Shown one piece after another: positions 1-11,600 of a stretch of 64,000 nucleotides of DNA. How positions within the stretch are numbered: position 1 is the stretch's first letter; each line of letters begins with the position of its first letter. The notes under the pieces were generated by a model that did no database searches, had not been told where the DNA came from, and saw nothing but the letters and a program-made list of their open reading frames with translations. A program made the position numbers and the translations under genes. Source of the DNA: Siphonodentalium dalli (Eukaryota; Mollusca; Scaphopoda; Gadilida; Siphonodentaliidae); the NCBI GenBank assembly GCA_032622095.1, contig CP136067.1, forward strand, positions 174,504,556 through 174,568,555, written 5' to 3'.

Positions 1-987
1 CGGTACCAAACATCACAACAACCAATTCTATCATTCCCGAATATCATACGCTCGCGAAATATGTGAGGTCCATATTTCATGACCAGCAGAACATAATCCG
101 ATTAAAAGTGGCACCCCACCAAAGAGATAATATAAGTGTAGGAAGTCCAACATATTGGAGGGAAATGTTCAGATAATAAGCTCAACAAACGACCGTATTA
201 TCTGAACATGCATATGGTAATGACTCGTCAATGAGTATTTGGTAAAGAAATGGTTAACAGACAAGCAACCGCGCGCACTCTTTATCAGGAGCCATCTTTA
301 CTTGTTTTCGGAGTCCGAGCAAAATTCAGAACCTGTATAAATCTATCTTTTGATTGTCTATATCTGATCACCAGGGCCTCCCGTGAACGGGCTCATTTGT
401 AATTATACCCCCACTTTTCGAAAAAGAAATAGGGGAGGGGTTACCGAATTGACTCTGTCCGTATGTCCGGGCGTATATCTCAGTCATGAGTTATCCTATT
501 TGAATGAAATTTGGTACGGAGGTTCTCCTTCACTGCTTTCGACAGACGGACAAGTTATCTTCGAATTATAGAGTTATCCCTCTTTGTTTAACAAATCTTG
601 GTGTTTAGTCCGTCCGCGCGCATATGCCTTAGCCATGGGTTACTCTCTTTTGTAATTACTGTCCTTGGGTTCCGCCCTGGACAGTCCTGCACATGTTTCA
701 ATTCGGCATTTGGGGACTTTCTAGCATATATGGCACAACCTCTTGTTTTTAATTGTTGTCGGGTATACAAAACGTATAAAATATCTTTTTGGTGTCAAAT
801 CGGTGTATTTAATGTTAAAATCTACTAATACCGTGCCGCCTGATATCTGGTCGACGTCAGTACTCGATCACTTGAACATACAGCCTGTACAAGTCTCATG
901 AAAATTATGTTACAATTTTGAGATTTAATTTCCATATACTATAATGGCGAACTATTCTCATTTCATGCTAGTTTGTTGTCGTTGTAG
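1..987. other. Sequence upstream of the first recognised exon; no gene seen
   Basis: I found no exon here that would join in phase to the exon at 988, so the start of that gene is probably left of the window or in an exon I cannot recognise. A short hairpin lies at 167-207: gttcagataata and its complement around a 17-base loop. The same sequence type, near a 'caacaaacgac' stretch, returns at about 17310-17400 and 22490-22690, so it is a dispersed repeat fragment. Confidence 0.5.
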
Positions 988-1155
988 CCTCGAGGGAATC
1001 TGTACCCTATCCTCAGTGACCTCATTGTGCCAAAGGCTCCGGATCTGACGCTGTTGATGGACGGGCCGCGGATTGGGGAGAGAGAACGAGCTGCTCTGTT
1101 TCAAGAACTACAGTACTCCGTGGAAAACCTCACATACCACATTACTGAAATAATG
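988..1155 (+). CDS. Exon a of the unrecognised gene (internal, phase 0)
   Basis: It follows a pyrimidine-rich acceptor (ttgttgtcgttgtag) and ends atg|gtaagt, a near-consensus donor. It encodes 56 residues, including MDGPRIGERERAALFQELQY. The reading frame is fixed by agreement with the next exon. Confidence 0.7.
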
Positions 1156-4100
1156 GTAAGTACTGCGTGAAAACCTCACATACATGCACATAAGAGGGAT
1201 TTCTCTGGGATAGAATATGTCTTAAGAAGTGGTGCAAATTCCATCGCGAGTGTAACTGCCATGGCGTAGATATTCCATATTTACTGTATGGCGTACTTTT
1301 ATATAAAACTTGAAATTAAATTGACTATACGTTTCCACGTACTTCGCACACAGTACATATGCGTCTGTCCCACCGAATATTCATTTACGTACACCAACTT
1401 CGACTGGCGAGGAATTGTTTGCTAAATTTGAATTATGCATTTTCTTGCAGCCAAGCACGGGCGTCTTGGGGACCCACAAGAAGGCCGCGGTATACGAGCT
1501 CATCAAGAATAACAAAAGATTTCCAGATGGATACTTCTGGAGTGCCGAAATGGTAAGATAAGATAACATTTCCAGATGGATACTTCTGGAGTGCCGAAAT
1601 GGTAAGATTAGATAAGATTTCCAGATGGATACTTCTGGAGTGCCGAAATGGTAAGATAAGATAAGATTTCCAGATGGATACTTCTGGAGTGCCGAAATGG
1701 TAAGATAAGATAAGATTTCCAGACGGATAATTCTGGAGTACCGAAATAGTAAGATTAGATAAGATTTCCAGATGGATATTTCGGGTGTGCCGAAATGGTA
1801 AGATAAGATAAGATTTCCAGACGGATAATTCTGGAGTGCCGAAATGGTAAGATAAGATAAGATTGTTTATCGCAATGCATCTATGCGGTCAGTTGCAAAT
1901 AACAGTTAATTCACGACAAGCGTGATATGTACCCCCGACTCTCAGTTTAGAGAATGGGCAATACTAAATATGTGCATGGATGGATTTTTAAAAATTATTT
2001 TCTAAATCCAAGAAAGTCCATCACTCTGAGATCATTCTCAATTTATATTTGATCACCCAACCGGAGTGTTTCATATCATTTTAACCAAATCGAACAAAGC
2101 AGAGCACATCCGATGAACATGCACTCTATTATTGGAAAGATATGCGAATAATAGGACATGATTTGTATGCCCCTGTCATCTATTGTAGGAGAAACTGACT
2201 TTCACAGAATCTGGAAGAACAGCCAACATGTCGGACGGCGAAGCATTCATCTTGATGATAGGAATTTACATCTCCCGAAGTTTGATAACCACGGTAAGCA
2301 TGGCGTTATCCAGACTAATAACCATGGTAACCAGGCTAATAACAGAGGTACTCAGACTAAAGTAAGCATGACGATAACTTAGATCATGGCGCGAATCTCT
2401 ACTCTGGCTAACGCCTGTGGATATCATATTCCACCAGTACAAAACCTGGGAACTTTTTGAAGTTTTGACAGGGAACCTTATAAAGTCGAAAATATAACGC
2501 GGGGAATATATTTACATGTATTAGTTATTACCACTTCCTTAATAATCTACTTCACTGTAAGTGAAGGTCCCAACTCGAAATTTCACGATTTAAGTGACTT
2601 TGTGAGCGATATTGCTTTGCGTATCTTACAATTATGGAAATTCTCATGGGTAATTACTTCAATGTTTATTGCGATATCGACTCACAAAAACCATACAATC
2701 TCGAGCTGGGACCTCCCCTTAATGTGAAGTTGATTATTGAGTAACAGTATTAACAAAGAAATATTTCCCCTGCCTTGTTTGTTCATTCTTATAAAGTTTC
2801 CTGTCAGAACGGGTCAAAACATAACATGTCCCAGGTTTTGTACTGGCTTAATATGATCTCGGGCGTTAGCCAGAGAATAGACGATAACCATGGTAATTAG
2901 ACTAATAACAGGTTAGGAGCATCTTGAGTTTAATTTAACTATTGTAGTTGAATATAAGTGTCGAATACACTATTTCCCTGGGTTTTTTTTTTTTTATAAA
3001 TTCATGTAAACCAAGTTACCTGCCCATGTTAGTTGTGATGTGTGCTGTTAAGATATTTATTTTCTTTTCAGTTGATGTTGAAACCGATTGAATACGGTTT
3101 ATCACAGGAAGACATCTCAACCACGGGTCAACGTAATCTGAGAATGGTCGCATCAACCATGCTTTTCCTCGTGCGACAGGTCTCCTCCGGGAAACAAGGA
3201 ACTGTCATGGTATGTAATGTATCATACTAATGTAATGTATCATGCGGGCTGATCGTGAACGATTTTGAAATATCAGAGATGTTACACAAAAACTTTCTTA
3301 TCGTTTACTGTTACGCCAAGATGATGTACAATAAATTTCATTTGGTCAGACAAATGGAGACAGAATTCAAAAAGCGCTGAATAGATCGACGAAGTTAGTC
3401 AACGAAATATCGCGGGTTTCGTACTTCGGATAGATCATACGATGACAACCCAAATTTATGTTGCAAGAGGAGCGTTGATTGAATGGTGATGGTTGTACGA
3501 AGGCGAATACTAATCGCCAAAAAACCTGGAGAGAGTGGTTTCGGTGGGGGGGGGGGGGGGGGGGGGGGGCTAGCCCCGGGATTTTCGAAAGGGCCGATAA
3601 CCCCTCAAAGGGCCGATAACCCCTCATATTTTTGTCCTTTATGATATAATAATAAAAGAAATTATTCTTTTGTCTCTTTTTCTTGGGTTGTTTTCTAACA
3701 TTAAGATGGGGTGTCGTGTGTTGTGACTGTTTCGGATGTTGTTGTTGTTGTTACTGTTGATATTCGTAGAAAGTTTACACCCTGCAGCATGAATGTTGGC
3801 TTTTTATTCCACTTCGAATTTAATGACCATCTTATTTGCAACTGCCTAATATTGCGTGTTTACATTAAATTATTCTAATGTTCTTTACTTGTTTACTTAA
3901 CTATTTTCAGGCAATGCCACGTGAGATAGCTGCATTTCTGTACGCGGACAATGACATGCTTCCGATATACAACAAACTGAGGAGATCCTTCGAATACTGC
4001 GAGGTAACTCTACAAATTATTTCTGTTTCTTTTAGAACGTTTGCTTCCACGTGTATATTATACTTGACTTTTGGATTGGTCTTTAATGATCCCTGAAATT

Positions 4101-5113
4101 CACGCTCTTATCGCTTCCATGGGACCAATGACATTGTAGGTCGATAATATATAGGGGAAATATAAACGAGTTAATTTGGGATATCAGATTTTATGAAACG
4201 AGTTTGATAAATTTGATTCACAACGCGTGGTTGAAGATCTTGTATATCACATGAAAAAAAACTAGAGCTTTATGCCTTTTTAACAAAACAAAATCCTCAA
4301 AAGAAGCTCAAAAATGCATACATTTGAATCTTTGGCTAAGACACTTCATAACCGTATACGACAGTATTGCGCGCTCAGGATTGCAACTCTTTGTTTTTGT
4401 GTGTCTATTTTCGTTAGTGCAACGAAGTTGGACAAGAATTCAACTTTGACGAACAAATCAATCATGTTGTATTGTCTGGTTTTGGTGCCATGCGCGGCTT
4501 TTCAAAATAGTATTAATCCGCCAAATCAATGTAAAGTCATTTTATTGGCGAGCTGTCAAATTGGCGGGGAGCAGGCGCTTATTCAGCACCAGTGACATAT
4601 ACACTATGTGATATAAGGAAATACGCAATGGCGTTTTAAAGGATATAATAGGGGTTTCATGTGATATAATGCTATACTAATATACTGACTTTAAATATAT
4701 GCTGCGAGAAGAGATCTCGAAAGTGACGTCACACAAAGTAGAAACACTGGTCATTTCGTTGCAGAATGTAACAATGAAGAGCGTGTTGTCCGATATGGTA
4801 AAAATAGAAAGTGAGAAAAGCCGAAAGCAAATATTAAGTTTTTATATACTCATGTATTCCATTCATTATATGTGAATTATAGATCGGAGTATGGTGTATA
4901 TTTATCAGCATACTCCCACCCATGAAACGTAACAAAAAGAAAAGAAATCTAGGCCTAAATGTAGACTTGAATTAAGATTATATGGACCTCTGTTATGCAT
5001 GCATCTAGTTTCAAACGTCCTTCATCTTTCAGGGACTTTTGGTTGATTGGGGGACGGAGTATGTGAGGCGTCTTCGTGCTGTCGGACCAGGCTACCCTTC
5101 TGATAAGTTCTGA
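988..5113 (+). CDS. Unrecognised multi-exon gene, 3' part (six coding exons, 228 residues plus stop)
   Basis: Six open segments join without a frame break: 988-1155, 1451-1552, 2189-2293, 3072-3209, 3911-4003 and 5033-5113 (stop TGA at 5111). Every intron starts GT, ends AG and is phase 0 (295, 636, 778, 701 and 1029 bases). Coding lengths are 168, 102, 105, 138, 93 and 81, all multiples of three, which would be unlikely by chance. The joined protein starts inside a coding region (PRGNLYPILSDLIVPKAPDL) and ends in GPGYPSDKF. It reads as a soluble, mixed charged and hydrophobic helical protein with no signal peptide or membrane segment in the visible part. A hydrophobic stretch (AFILMIGIYI) ends exon 3. 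I do not recognise the family and assign no function. The N-terminus is missing. Three exons end in an ATG codon directly before the donor. Repeats crowd introns 2 and 3. Confidence 0.72.
1451..1552 (+). CDS. Exon b of the unrecognised gene; its 3' end is tandemly copied downstream
   Basis: Acceptor ttttcttgcag, donor atg|gtaaga. It encodes 34 residues ending RFPDGYFWSAEM. The last 32 bases of the exon plus the first 17 of the intron form the 49-bp unit repeated in 1553-1864. Confidence 0.72.
1521..1864 (+). repeat. 49-bp tandem repeat spanning the exon b / intron boundary
   Basis: The last 32 bases of exon b plus the first 17 intron bases (gtaagataagataagat) form the unit. Six further copies begin at 1553, 1602, 1651, 1700, 1749 and 1798, and a partial one at 1847. 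Copies 1-3 differ by one or two bases. Copies 4-6 carry changes such as agacggataattctgg and one ata|gtaaga end. Each copy holds a donor (gtaaga) and an acceptor-like atttccag 26 bases upstream of the next donor. Reading through the first donor meets TAA in the third intron codon. Confidence 0.95.
2189..2293 (+). CDS. Exon c of the unrecognised gene
   Basis: Acceptor tctattgtag, donor acg|gtaagc. It encodes 35 residues (EKLTFTESGRTANMSDGEAF, then a hydrophobic stretch and SRSLITT). The other frame, which opens with an ATG at 2158, crosses the acceptor and is not coding. Confidence 0.65.
2396..2881. mobile_element. Foldback MITE in intron c-d
   Basis: The two ends are inverted copies: tctggctaacgcc near 2403 and ggcgttagccaga near 2861. 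Pairing continues inward through 'ccagtacaaaacctggga', 'gacagggaac..ttataaa' and a third matching block around 2550-2590 / 2700-2740. Most of the roughly 490 bases can therefore fold on themselves. It has no coding capacity. Fragments of 'ataaccatggtaa..agactaataac' lie just outside both ends (2320-2345 and 2883-2915). Confidence 0.75.
3072..3209 (+). CDS. Exon d of the unrecognised gene
   Basis: Strong acceptor (tttattttcttttcag) and donor atg|gtatgt. It encodes 46 residues, including the run VASTMLFLVRQVSSGKQGTV. Confidence 0.75.
3546..3569 (+). repeat. Run of 24 G residues
   Basis: An uninterrupted G tract in intron d-e, directly followed by ctagccccggg and then by two copies of a 20-base unit (aagggccgataacccctca) at about 3588-3627. 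The exact length of such a run is often unreliable in assemblies. Confidence 0.9.
3911..4003 (+). CDS. Exon e of the unrecognised gene
   Basis: Acceptor aactattttcag, donor gag|gtaact. It encodes 31 residues starting AMPREIAAFLYADNDMLPIY and ending SFEYCE. Confidence 0.72.
5033..5113 (+). CDS. Terminal exon of the unrecognised gene
   Basis: Acceptor ttcatctttcag. It encodes 26 residues (GLLVDWGTEYVRRLRAVGPG, then YPSDKF) and the TGA stop at 5111-5113. I found no clear AATAAA close downstream. Confidence 0.7.
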   Translation, partial: GLLVDWGTEYVRRLRAVGPGYPSDKF

Positions 5114-6024
5114 AGAGGACTAACCGACATAATAACACAAATTCATCTCCTGGTGTTTGTCATGTTTATTGGCTGGAGTTCTTTCCCCTAGTTACACTGG
5201 TTTGACCACTGCCATCGCGTAGACTGTAAGAAGTTCTTACATTTTTCATTGAGATTTTGTCGCATACAATTCATTCTGCGTTATATTGAGAAACAATACT
5301 ATCCATGTTCAATTGAAAACACGTTTTAGTTTGAATTCTGTTGCATTCTGGGAGCCATAACGGGGGAAATATTTCTATGATTTCAACTGTTTTCTATTTA
5401 CCTATTTACCCAGACGTTTTAAATGGTGATGAATTATAGCATTTTAATCATATTTTATGGGAAAGATTGTTATTTAAACCGCATACCAAGGCACCATAAA
5501 AAATAATCGGTGACTCGAAAATAGAATGGGCTTATCTTTTCTGTACATATGCTGAATAAGCTTGAATCAACTATATGTGTCAGAGATTAGACAAGAAAAC
5601 ATTATTAGTAACTAAAACGACACATGTGGTGACAGACATTTTTATGGATTTTCTTATTTCCAAAAACAAAAAAATTACATTCGCACGTTATGGCTAGTGG
5701 TCAAAGAGACATAGCGAGGGGAAAGCAGACTTTGCAGTTTGTGTGGACAGCTTCTTTCATTCCAAATACAAGGATTGGTGAATTCTGTCTTGTAACTGAC
5801 AACGCTCAATACATCGAAGTGAACGACAAAGAAGAAAATGACACACTTATCATACATTGGTATACTTTCTGACTTTGTTAATTCATATCCTTTTTGTTGA
5901 ATCCTTCGATTTGTTACGTGTCTATTTTAAATTGTATAGCTACCACATGTATATAGGTGCATGCCAATTCTACCGACACACATGACATTGGCTTAACAAT
6001 AATTACCTTCACCGTGTAAACCAT

Positions 6025-6150
6025 TGCATTCTATTATTATTTATGCGAGGCTCCATACGTGAGACAAGCATATCTAAGAGAATGCACTTGGACAGGACCT
6101 TTAATGCTGCACCAGCATCTTCCCGCCATGAAAGGGTTATGCCGCCAACG
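6025..6150 (+). repeat. Degenerate copy of the 'tatatatgcgag' hairpin repeat family
   Basis: It shows attgcattct, tttatgcgagg and, inverted, aagagaatgca. The flank tttaatgctgcaccagc (about 6100) is also present at about 15686, with a matching 'ccatga.agggtta' end. This links it to the hairpins at 15514-15566 and 23578-23644. Confidence 0.55.
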
Positions 6151-7509
6151 TATAATGCCTTGGATTTGTTATGCCGTCAATGGAAAACACATGGGTGTCG
6201 CTTCCATTAAGTTGGATCAAACTTTACTATTTAAGGGTATAGTACTATCTACACTTCCGTTATTTCAATGGACATTTGAACTTCTCCACCGTATTAAATT
6301 ATTTCCGCCTTCAAGAACAGTATGATCAAAAACACAAGATCTTTTGGGAAGAACAATAATTGCAACTCCAACTTTTGTCCCTCAAGTCTGAAATATTAGA
6401 CACGGAATTGTTGAAATCACTGCTGTAAATCCGCATTAAATTAAATCATATAGTTTAGTAATTCACACTAAGTTTTGTATCGTCGCACTCAAAATTTAGT
6501 TAAGACCATTAACTTTCACTTTTTTAATCTTGTGTTTCCATTGTGGGCTATACACCTCTGTGATTATGAATTTAGTATAGACATGGATTATATCTGGTAC
6601 AGATAAGCATGAGGAACGTACCTCTGTATATATCGACAAAGCCATAATTCTAAATAGGGGCGGTGGTGCAGGTCCCATAATTGGTCCGATTTAGTGTCCA
6701 GTCCCCATTTAAGGACAAAACTACATTACAATTACAACTGCACACAGTAGACCGAGATAAATTTGCAAACTGTGGTAATTCATGCTGCAGACAGGGGTGT
6801 GGCTAGAGGTTCTCCGTTGGGTGCCCTCATTGGTGTTTCCAACTGCACCCCCAAGAAACGGATCTGAATCCTAGGTTCGCTAAAATTCATTTGAATCCCA
6901 TCCCCTTTTGTTGGAACTATCCAACAGTTGTAAATGCCCAGCATGACCCTCCACCTAACGTTGGAAAATATCCAACTGATTGCAATTTCAGACTTAAATT
7001 TTGACTAACTACTGCTAAATATAGTAAAACATGCTACGGTTGGTCGAAAAATAACAAATTCCCCTTTAATTATTGGTCGGAAAATCAAGAATGAGAACAA
7101 TTTCAACCTACTTGTATATATATATGTAGAGAGAAATTTCAACTAATGTTGCGGGGAGAACGAAAATTCGACCCACCTGTCGCCACGTCCCTGTGTGCAG
7201 AAAACTGTTAATGGCAGGGTTGTATCTAGACTATATGCGTGACTTAAATCTGAATAACTAAATAATTAAGTCACGTGATATAATTAATATATCGAGCGTG
7301 AGTGTTTGACCACCTGTCCCCGCCATAAGCTTCATAAACATGCAAGTACAACACTGTGGGAAACAGAAACAAAGGAAATCAGCCAATATTTTGATTATGT
7401 ACATATTTATGAGACAAAATGATATATATTATGTTTTATAACATCTAAATATACAAAATATCTTAACTGTTTAAATAATAAAAAAAACAACGTGCGTTAT
7501 TCTCTTAAA

Positions 7510-7638
7510 AATTCCCGTGTCCATATGGTCTGTGTCTGAGGAACTGGGAGGGAATTCCCGTGTCCATATGGTCTGTGTCTGAGGAACTGGGAGGGAATTC
7601 CCGTGTCCATATGGTCTGTGTCAGAGGAACTGGGAGGA
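7510..7638 (+). repeat. Three tandem copies of a 43-bp unit
   Basis: The unit starts aattcccgtgtccatatggt. The first two copies are identical and the third has one t-to-a change and a shorter G run. It lies between the 3' ends of the two genes. Confidence 0.95.
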
Positions 7639-8481
7639 AATGAGATGATTGGGCGCATGGTCACAAGTCCGTGTAATATTGTAGACCCATGACTAAATTG
7701 AGACATCAAGTAGAACTACGTGAGAAGAGAATAACGTACAAGATACACCGAAATACATGTACCTCAGAGTTGTTAGAGGTGGCCAATGTTTAGACCAAGC
7801 GATTACCAATTCACTGTCTTGCGCATTACGCGGCAGCTGAACATATACATGTATTGGTAGTGTACTCCATCTGCATTCTCAACGACTCGGCCTTTTCCGC
7901 TTTGCTGGGAAAATAACCTCTTTCATAAATAGAAACCATATTCGCGCAATGCTACAATATACGACCCTGGTAATAAGGCGATGACCTTGACTCGATGGCG
8001 AATAGCTGTGAATGGAGCAGAATTAATGTATTCACTGTATACCATTACCAGACTTAATCATGCATTAAATAGTGATAAATAGTAATAAATATAAATAATT
8101 AGTTCCTAGGTTAACAGACGGGTCTCCCAGCCAACAGACGTATTTACCAGTAGTATGCACATGGTAAATCACGTGATTGAAATAGACCGGCAGATATGGT
8201 TTATAATTATGGAAGAGGTTATCTCATCAGCGAAGCCTTAAATGGCAAATGTCGTTGAGAATGCTCCCTCTGAATCCGACCGCTAGCCATGTATAAATAT
8301 GACAAAGAACATGGAGGTTACGCCATGCAAGTGACGCCATCCTTCCGATGCTTGTAAAACATTGATCAGTTTCAGAGTGCGAGAGATGATGGTGTCGCGA
8401 CACGGAGAGCGTCTTGAATTCAGTGTCCATAAGAATTTCCAAGAAACCGATACCACCGGTTTAGTCATATACGCGACCGGT

Positions 8482-8647
8482 TCATATTGGTTGTGCCATG
8501 TTGGGGAACATGCTCTGATGTGCTCCATAAGCCGCCGGCATATATCCCGGGTATGATCCGAACAGATTCCAGTAAGGTGGGCCGGCCATCATTCCTTGTC
8601 GGTGTGCCAGCTTCATTTTCGCCGCCATTTGCTTCTTCCATTTGGTT
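8482..8647 (-). CDS. Homeobox gene exon 4: end of helix 3 and C-terminal tail
   Basis: 166 bases after acceptor tttcaacattacag. The first base finishes R53, then TKWKKQ, and a tail with [20 protein letters not shown] ending in MAQPI and TGA (8484-8482). The overlapping plus-strand reading of this stretch is a shadow. Confidence 0.9.
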
Positions 8648-11600
8648 CTGTAATGTTGAAAAATATAACTGTAATCATATCGGAAGTTGGTTTTATTAAC
8701 CTAAATCTGGCAACTGTCTTTTGTTATGTTATGATAATTCAGAGATATTTCTTCATATTATCCAGTTTCATTCCTTATTTAAAGCCACATGGCGGATTGC
8801 GTTCCAAAATATGCCCTATAATATTCACCTTTGAATTGTTCCGGTATCGAAATAGGTCGACAAATACTTACAACTACCTTTCTGTGATAATTATATGTCA
8901 CAGAGAGAGTATTGAAGTCATAACAAATACAACTTTGAACACGACTTTTGTGTCCCAAACAAAAACAGCCATGGGACAGAAAAGAGCACCTCGTGTTACA
9001 TGTAGTCCTGATAATGTGTAGAAATAAAGAACGTCTGTTTCACTTCTGTATACGGAAAAATGTGAATAGCAGGGAAATGGTTGTGAGCATTACGTGCACA
9101 CAATTAGGAAGCTCCGATGAGCCTTGTCCATTTAAATATATTCCAACACGACGTGACCTACATGATAACTGAAGGCTATTAACCTGCGCGCTCAGCATCC
9201 GAGTTGTGTTGAATACCTACCCCTGGTCAAGTGGTCCAGCTAATATGCTATGATGCGGTTCGGTCATGCTGAATTGCTATGATGATGTTAGGGCAAACAG
9301 ATGCTGTTAACAGAAAGTACGTTATATTTATTAATTTGTCTTTTTCGCGGTGTTCTGATAATTTGAACATATCCAGGAAAAGCCATTGAATAAAACATTC
9401 AAAAACACATTTATTGCGAAATAGTTTTAAATACTGGTTGTATTAGTTGTTGAATATAATCAAGATGGTTATTCACGTCGTTGGAAGAGACACCAGCGCA
9501 GGCATTATTATATTTTTCAAAAATAGAAATGTTCTTGAATGTTTCACACACACACTGGTATTTTATCAAATCGCTCGGGATTAGCCAAACACCGTGAAAA
9601 TGACATCTTTAGAAAAATAACGGTACTTTTTCGTAACGGCATCAGTTTTCCCTAACCACGTCGTGGCAATTCAGCATGACCATCAGCATCATAGCATATT
9701 AGCCTGACCACTTAGTCCGGGAATTAATAGGGGTACCCTTGCACCCCTGGGACTTAACTTTACCCCACTCATTTTGTTGGGAAACTGGAGCGTATCCAAT
9801 AGCTGTTCAAATTGAAACTGCAATGATAAGATTATGGACTAAACTAGTCGGCAAGGGCACGGTGGCTTCCTCTGTTTACAAACTATTACTCGACTATTAC
9901 CATACCGAAGAGCATCAGAGCCCCTGGCTCTTGCGTGTAAAAGAAATTTTGACAAAATGTGGACTGGCCTATGTATGGAATGACCAATCAGTCGCAGATG
10001 GGGAATATCTCATTAGATATGTTGAGCAGACTTTAAAGGACATTTTTATTGCCGAGTGAACAGAAGACATCCGAGGGAAAAGTAAGTGCGAGCTATACCG
10101 CGGTATTAAAGAATCGTTTGGGATAGAAAGATATATACTATAGATCTTTCCGATAAGCTAAGAGAAACCATTACTCGTATGGAAAAACTGAGAAACCTCG
10201 GCAATGTGTCATCTTTGTGGCAAACAAGAGACGGGAGACGAATACAAATTATATACTTGTATGTAGTTCATTAGAAGCAGCACGCCGCACCGATCTAAGC
10301 CAATATTTTCACACCCACCCAACAAGAGATAAACTGGTTGCATTATTGAACACAACAAACAAGACAAAACTTGTCAAATTAGCGAAATTATGCTCAATCA
10401 TTTTTGCAACTGCTTCTCTGAGTACGTAGCACATTGATATGCAGATATATGACGCGATCAATCATATACCCTCCCACATACTCCAATGACCCCACATTTT
10501 ACAAAATATATTCTTGACTCATTACATTATATTATTTTGATGTTTACATCTATATTATATATATTATTTCTTGAAACCTCCAGTTCCAAAATATGGAAGG
10601 AGGGAAATAAAACATTGATTGATAGCTTGTTCCTTATTATGTCCTACAACTGTTAAGCAATGTTAACAAGAAAATAAGTGGCCGTGTAGACTCCAGACAA
10701 GATCATGGCCGCCGTTTTTCAGAATAGGCCCTAAGTCATTTTGATGCAAATTATAGCTGGAAAATCTAGTAAAATGTATACAAATATATTTTCGCGAAGC
10801 TAAGACACTTTTATAAGGAAATATTGAAACTCCCAACCAAGATGGCCGCCAGAAGTTGAAAATATGACGTTTATTCACTAATATCTTCTAGATCAGTTTA
10901 TGCTGTTTGGAACTGGTTTAGAACGTTGAGACGGAACTGAGATGAACCATAATCTGTGGCTATTCTGGCCCATTTGGGATAAAAATTGAACAACTGGATA
11001 CGGAGTGGATGCCAAGATGGCAGCCAGGGAGTTACTGTATGATCATAGGTGAGGTGAATAGGTATACATGGAGTTATTGTGGTTATGAGTGGGGTGTCCA
11101 TGGTGAGATGTATAGGTATACAAGGAGTTGTTGTATGATCATGTGTAAGGTGAATTGGTATACATGTAATGACTGTATGGTGTATGGTTGTGTGTACCCA
11201 GTACGGGTGTACCGGTACCCGATGTGGCTGTATGAGCATTGCTGTGGTGTATGGATATAACGAGAGTATCAACATGGTCATCTGTGTGTTGTTTATATAT
11301 GGAGTGACTGTAAGATGATGGGTGGGATGTACAGGTGTACCGCGTGTGGCTGTATTGCGACATATGGGTGTATACATGTATGTATACATGTGATGTTTGT
11401 ATGATCATGGATGGGGTAAATGTTTGTATGATCTTTGTATGATGTTTGTATGATGTTCGTATGATCATGGATGGGGTAAATGTTTGTATGATCATGGATG
11501 TGGATAAATAGGGAGTGATTTTATGGTTATGGGTAATGTGTATAGGTGTACATGAAATGGCTATACGGTCGTGAGTGAAGTGTATATGCATACCTGTAGT

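Larger units (their letters stand above)
5114..8481. other. Gap between the two convergent genes; no gene recognised
   Basis: Contains the 3' flanks of both genes. Short open frames at 5690-5872 and 6059-6325 show no recognisable motif, and the second lies in a dispersed repeat. Features seen are a degenerate hairpin-family copy near 6025-6150 and a 43-bp tandem repeat at 7510-7638. No clear polyadenylation signal was found for either gene. Confidence 0.5.

Noticed and set aside
5690-5872. Small plus-strand frame of 60 codons between the genes
   Set aside because: No motif, no splice sites in phase, and the complementary strand is equally open. Chance length.
8596-9021. Plus-strand frame of 141 codons
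   Set aside because: It runs antisense over homeobox exon 4 and into a D repeat. No motif, and shadow coding is the simpler reading.
10898-11591. Minus-strand open frames of 163 and 150 codons rich in T, H and P
   Set aside because: They lie in the 38-40-bp minisatellite, and both strands and several frames are open there. Composition explains them.
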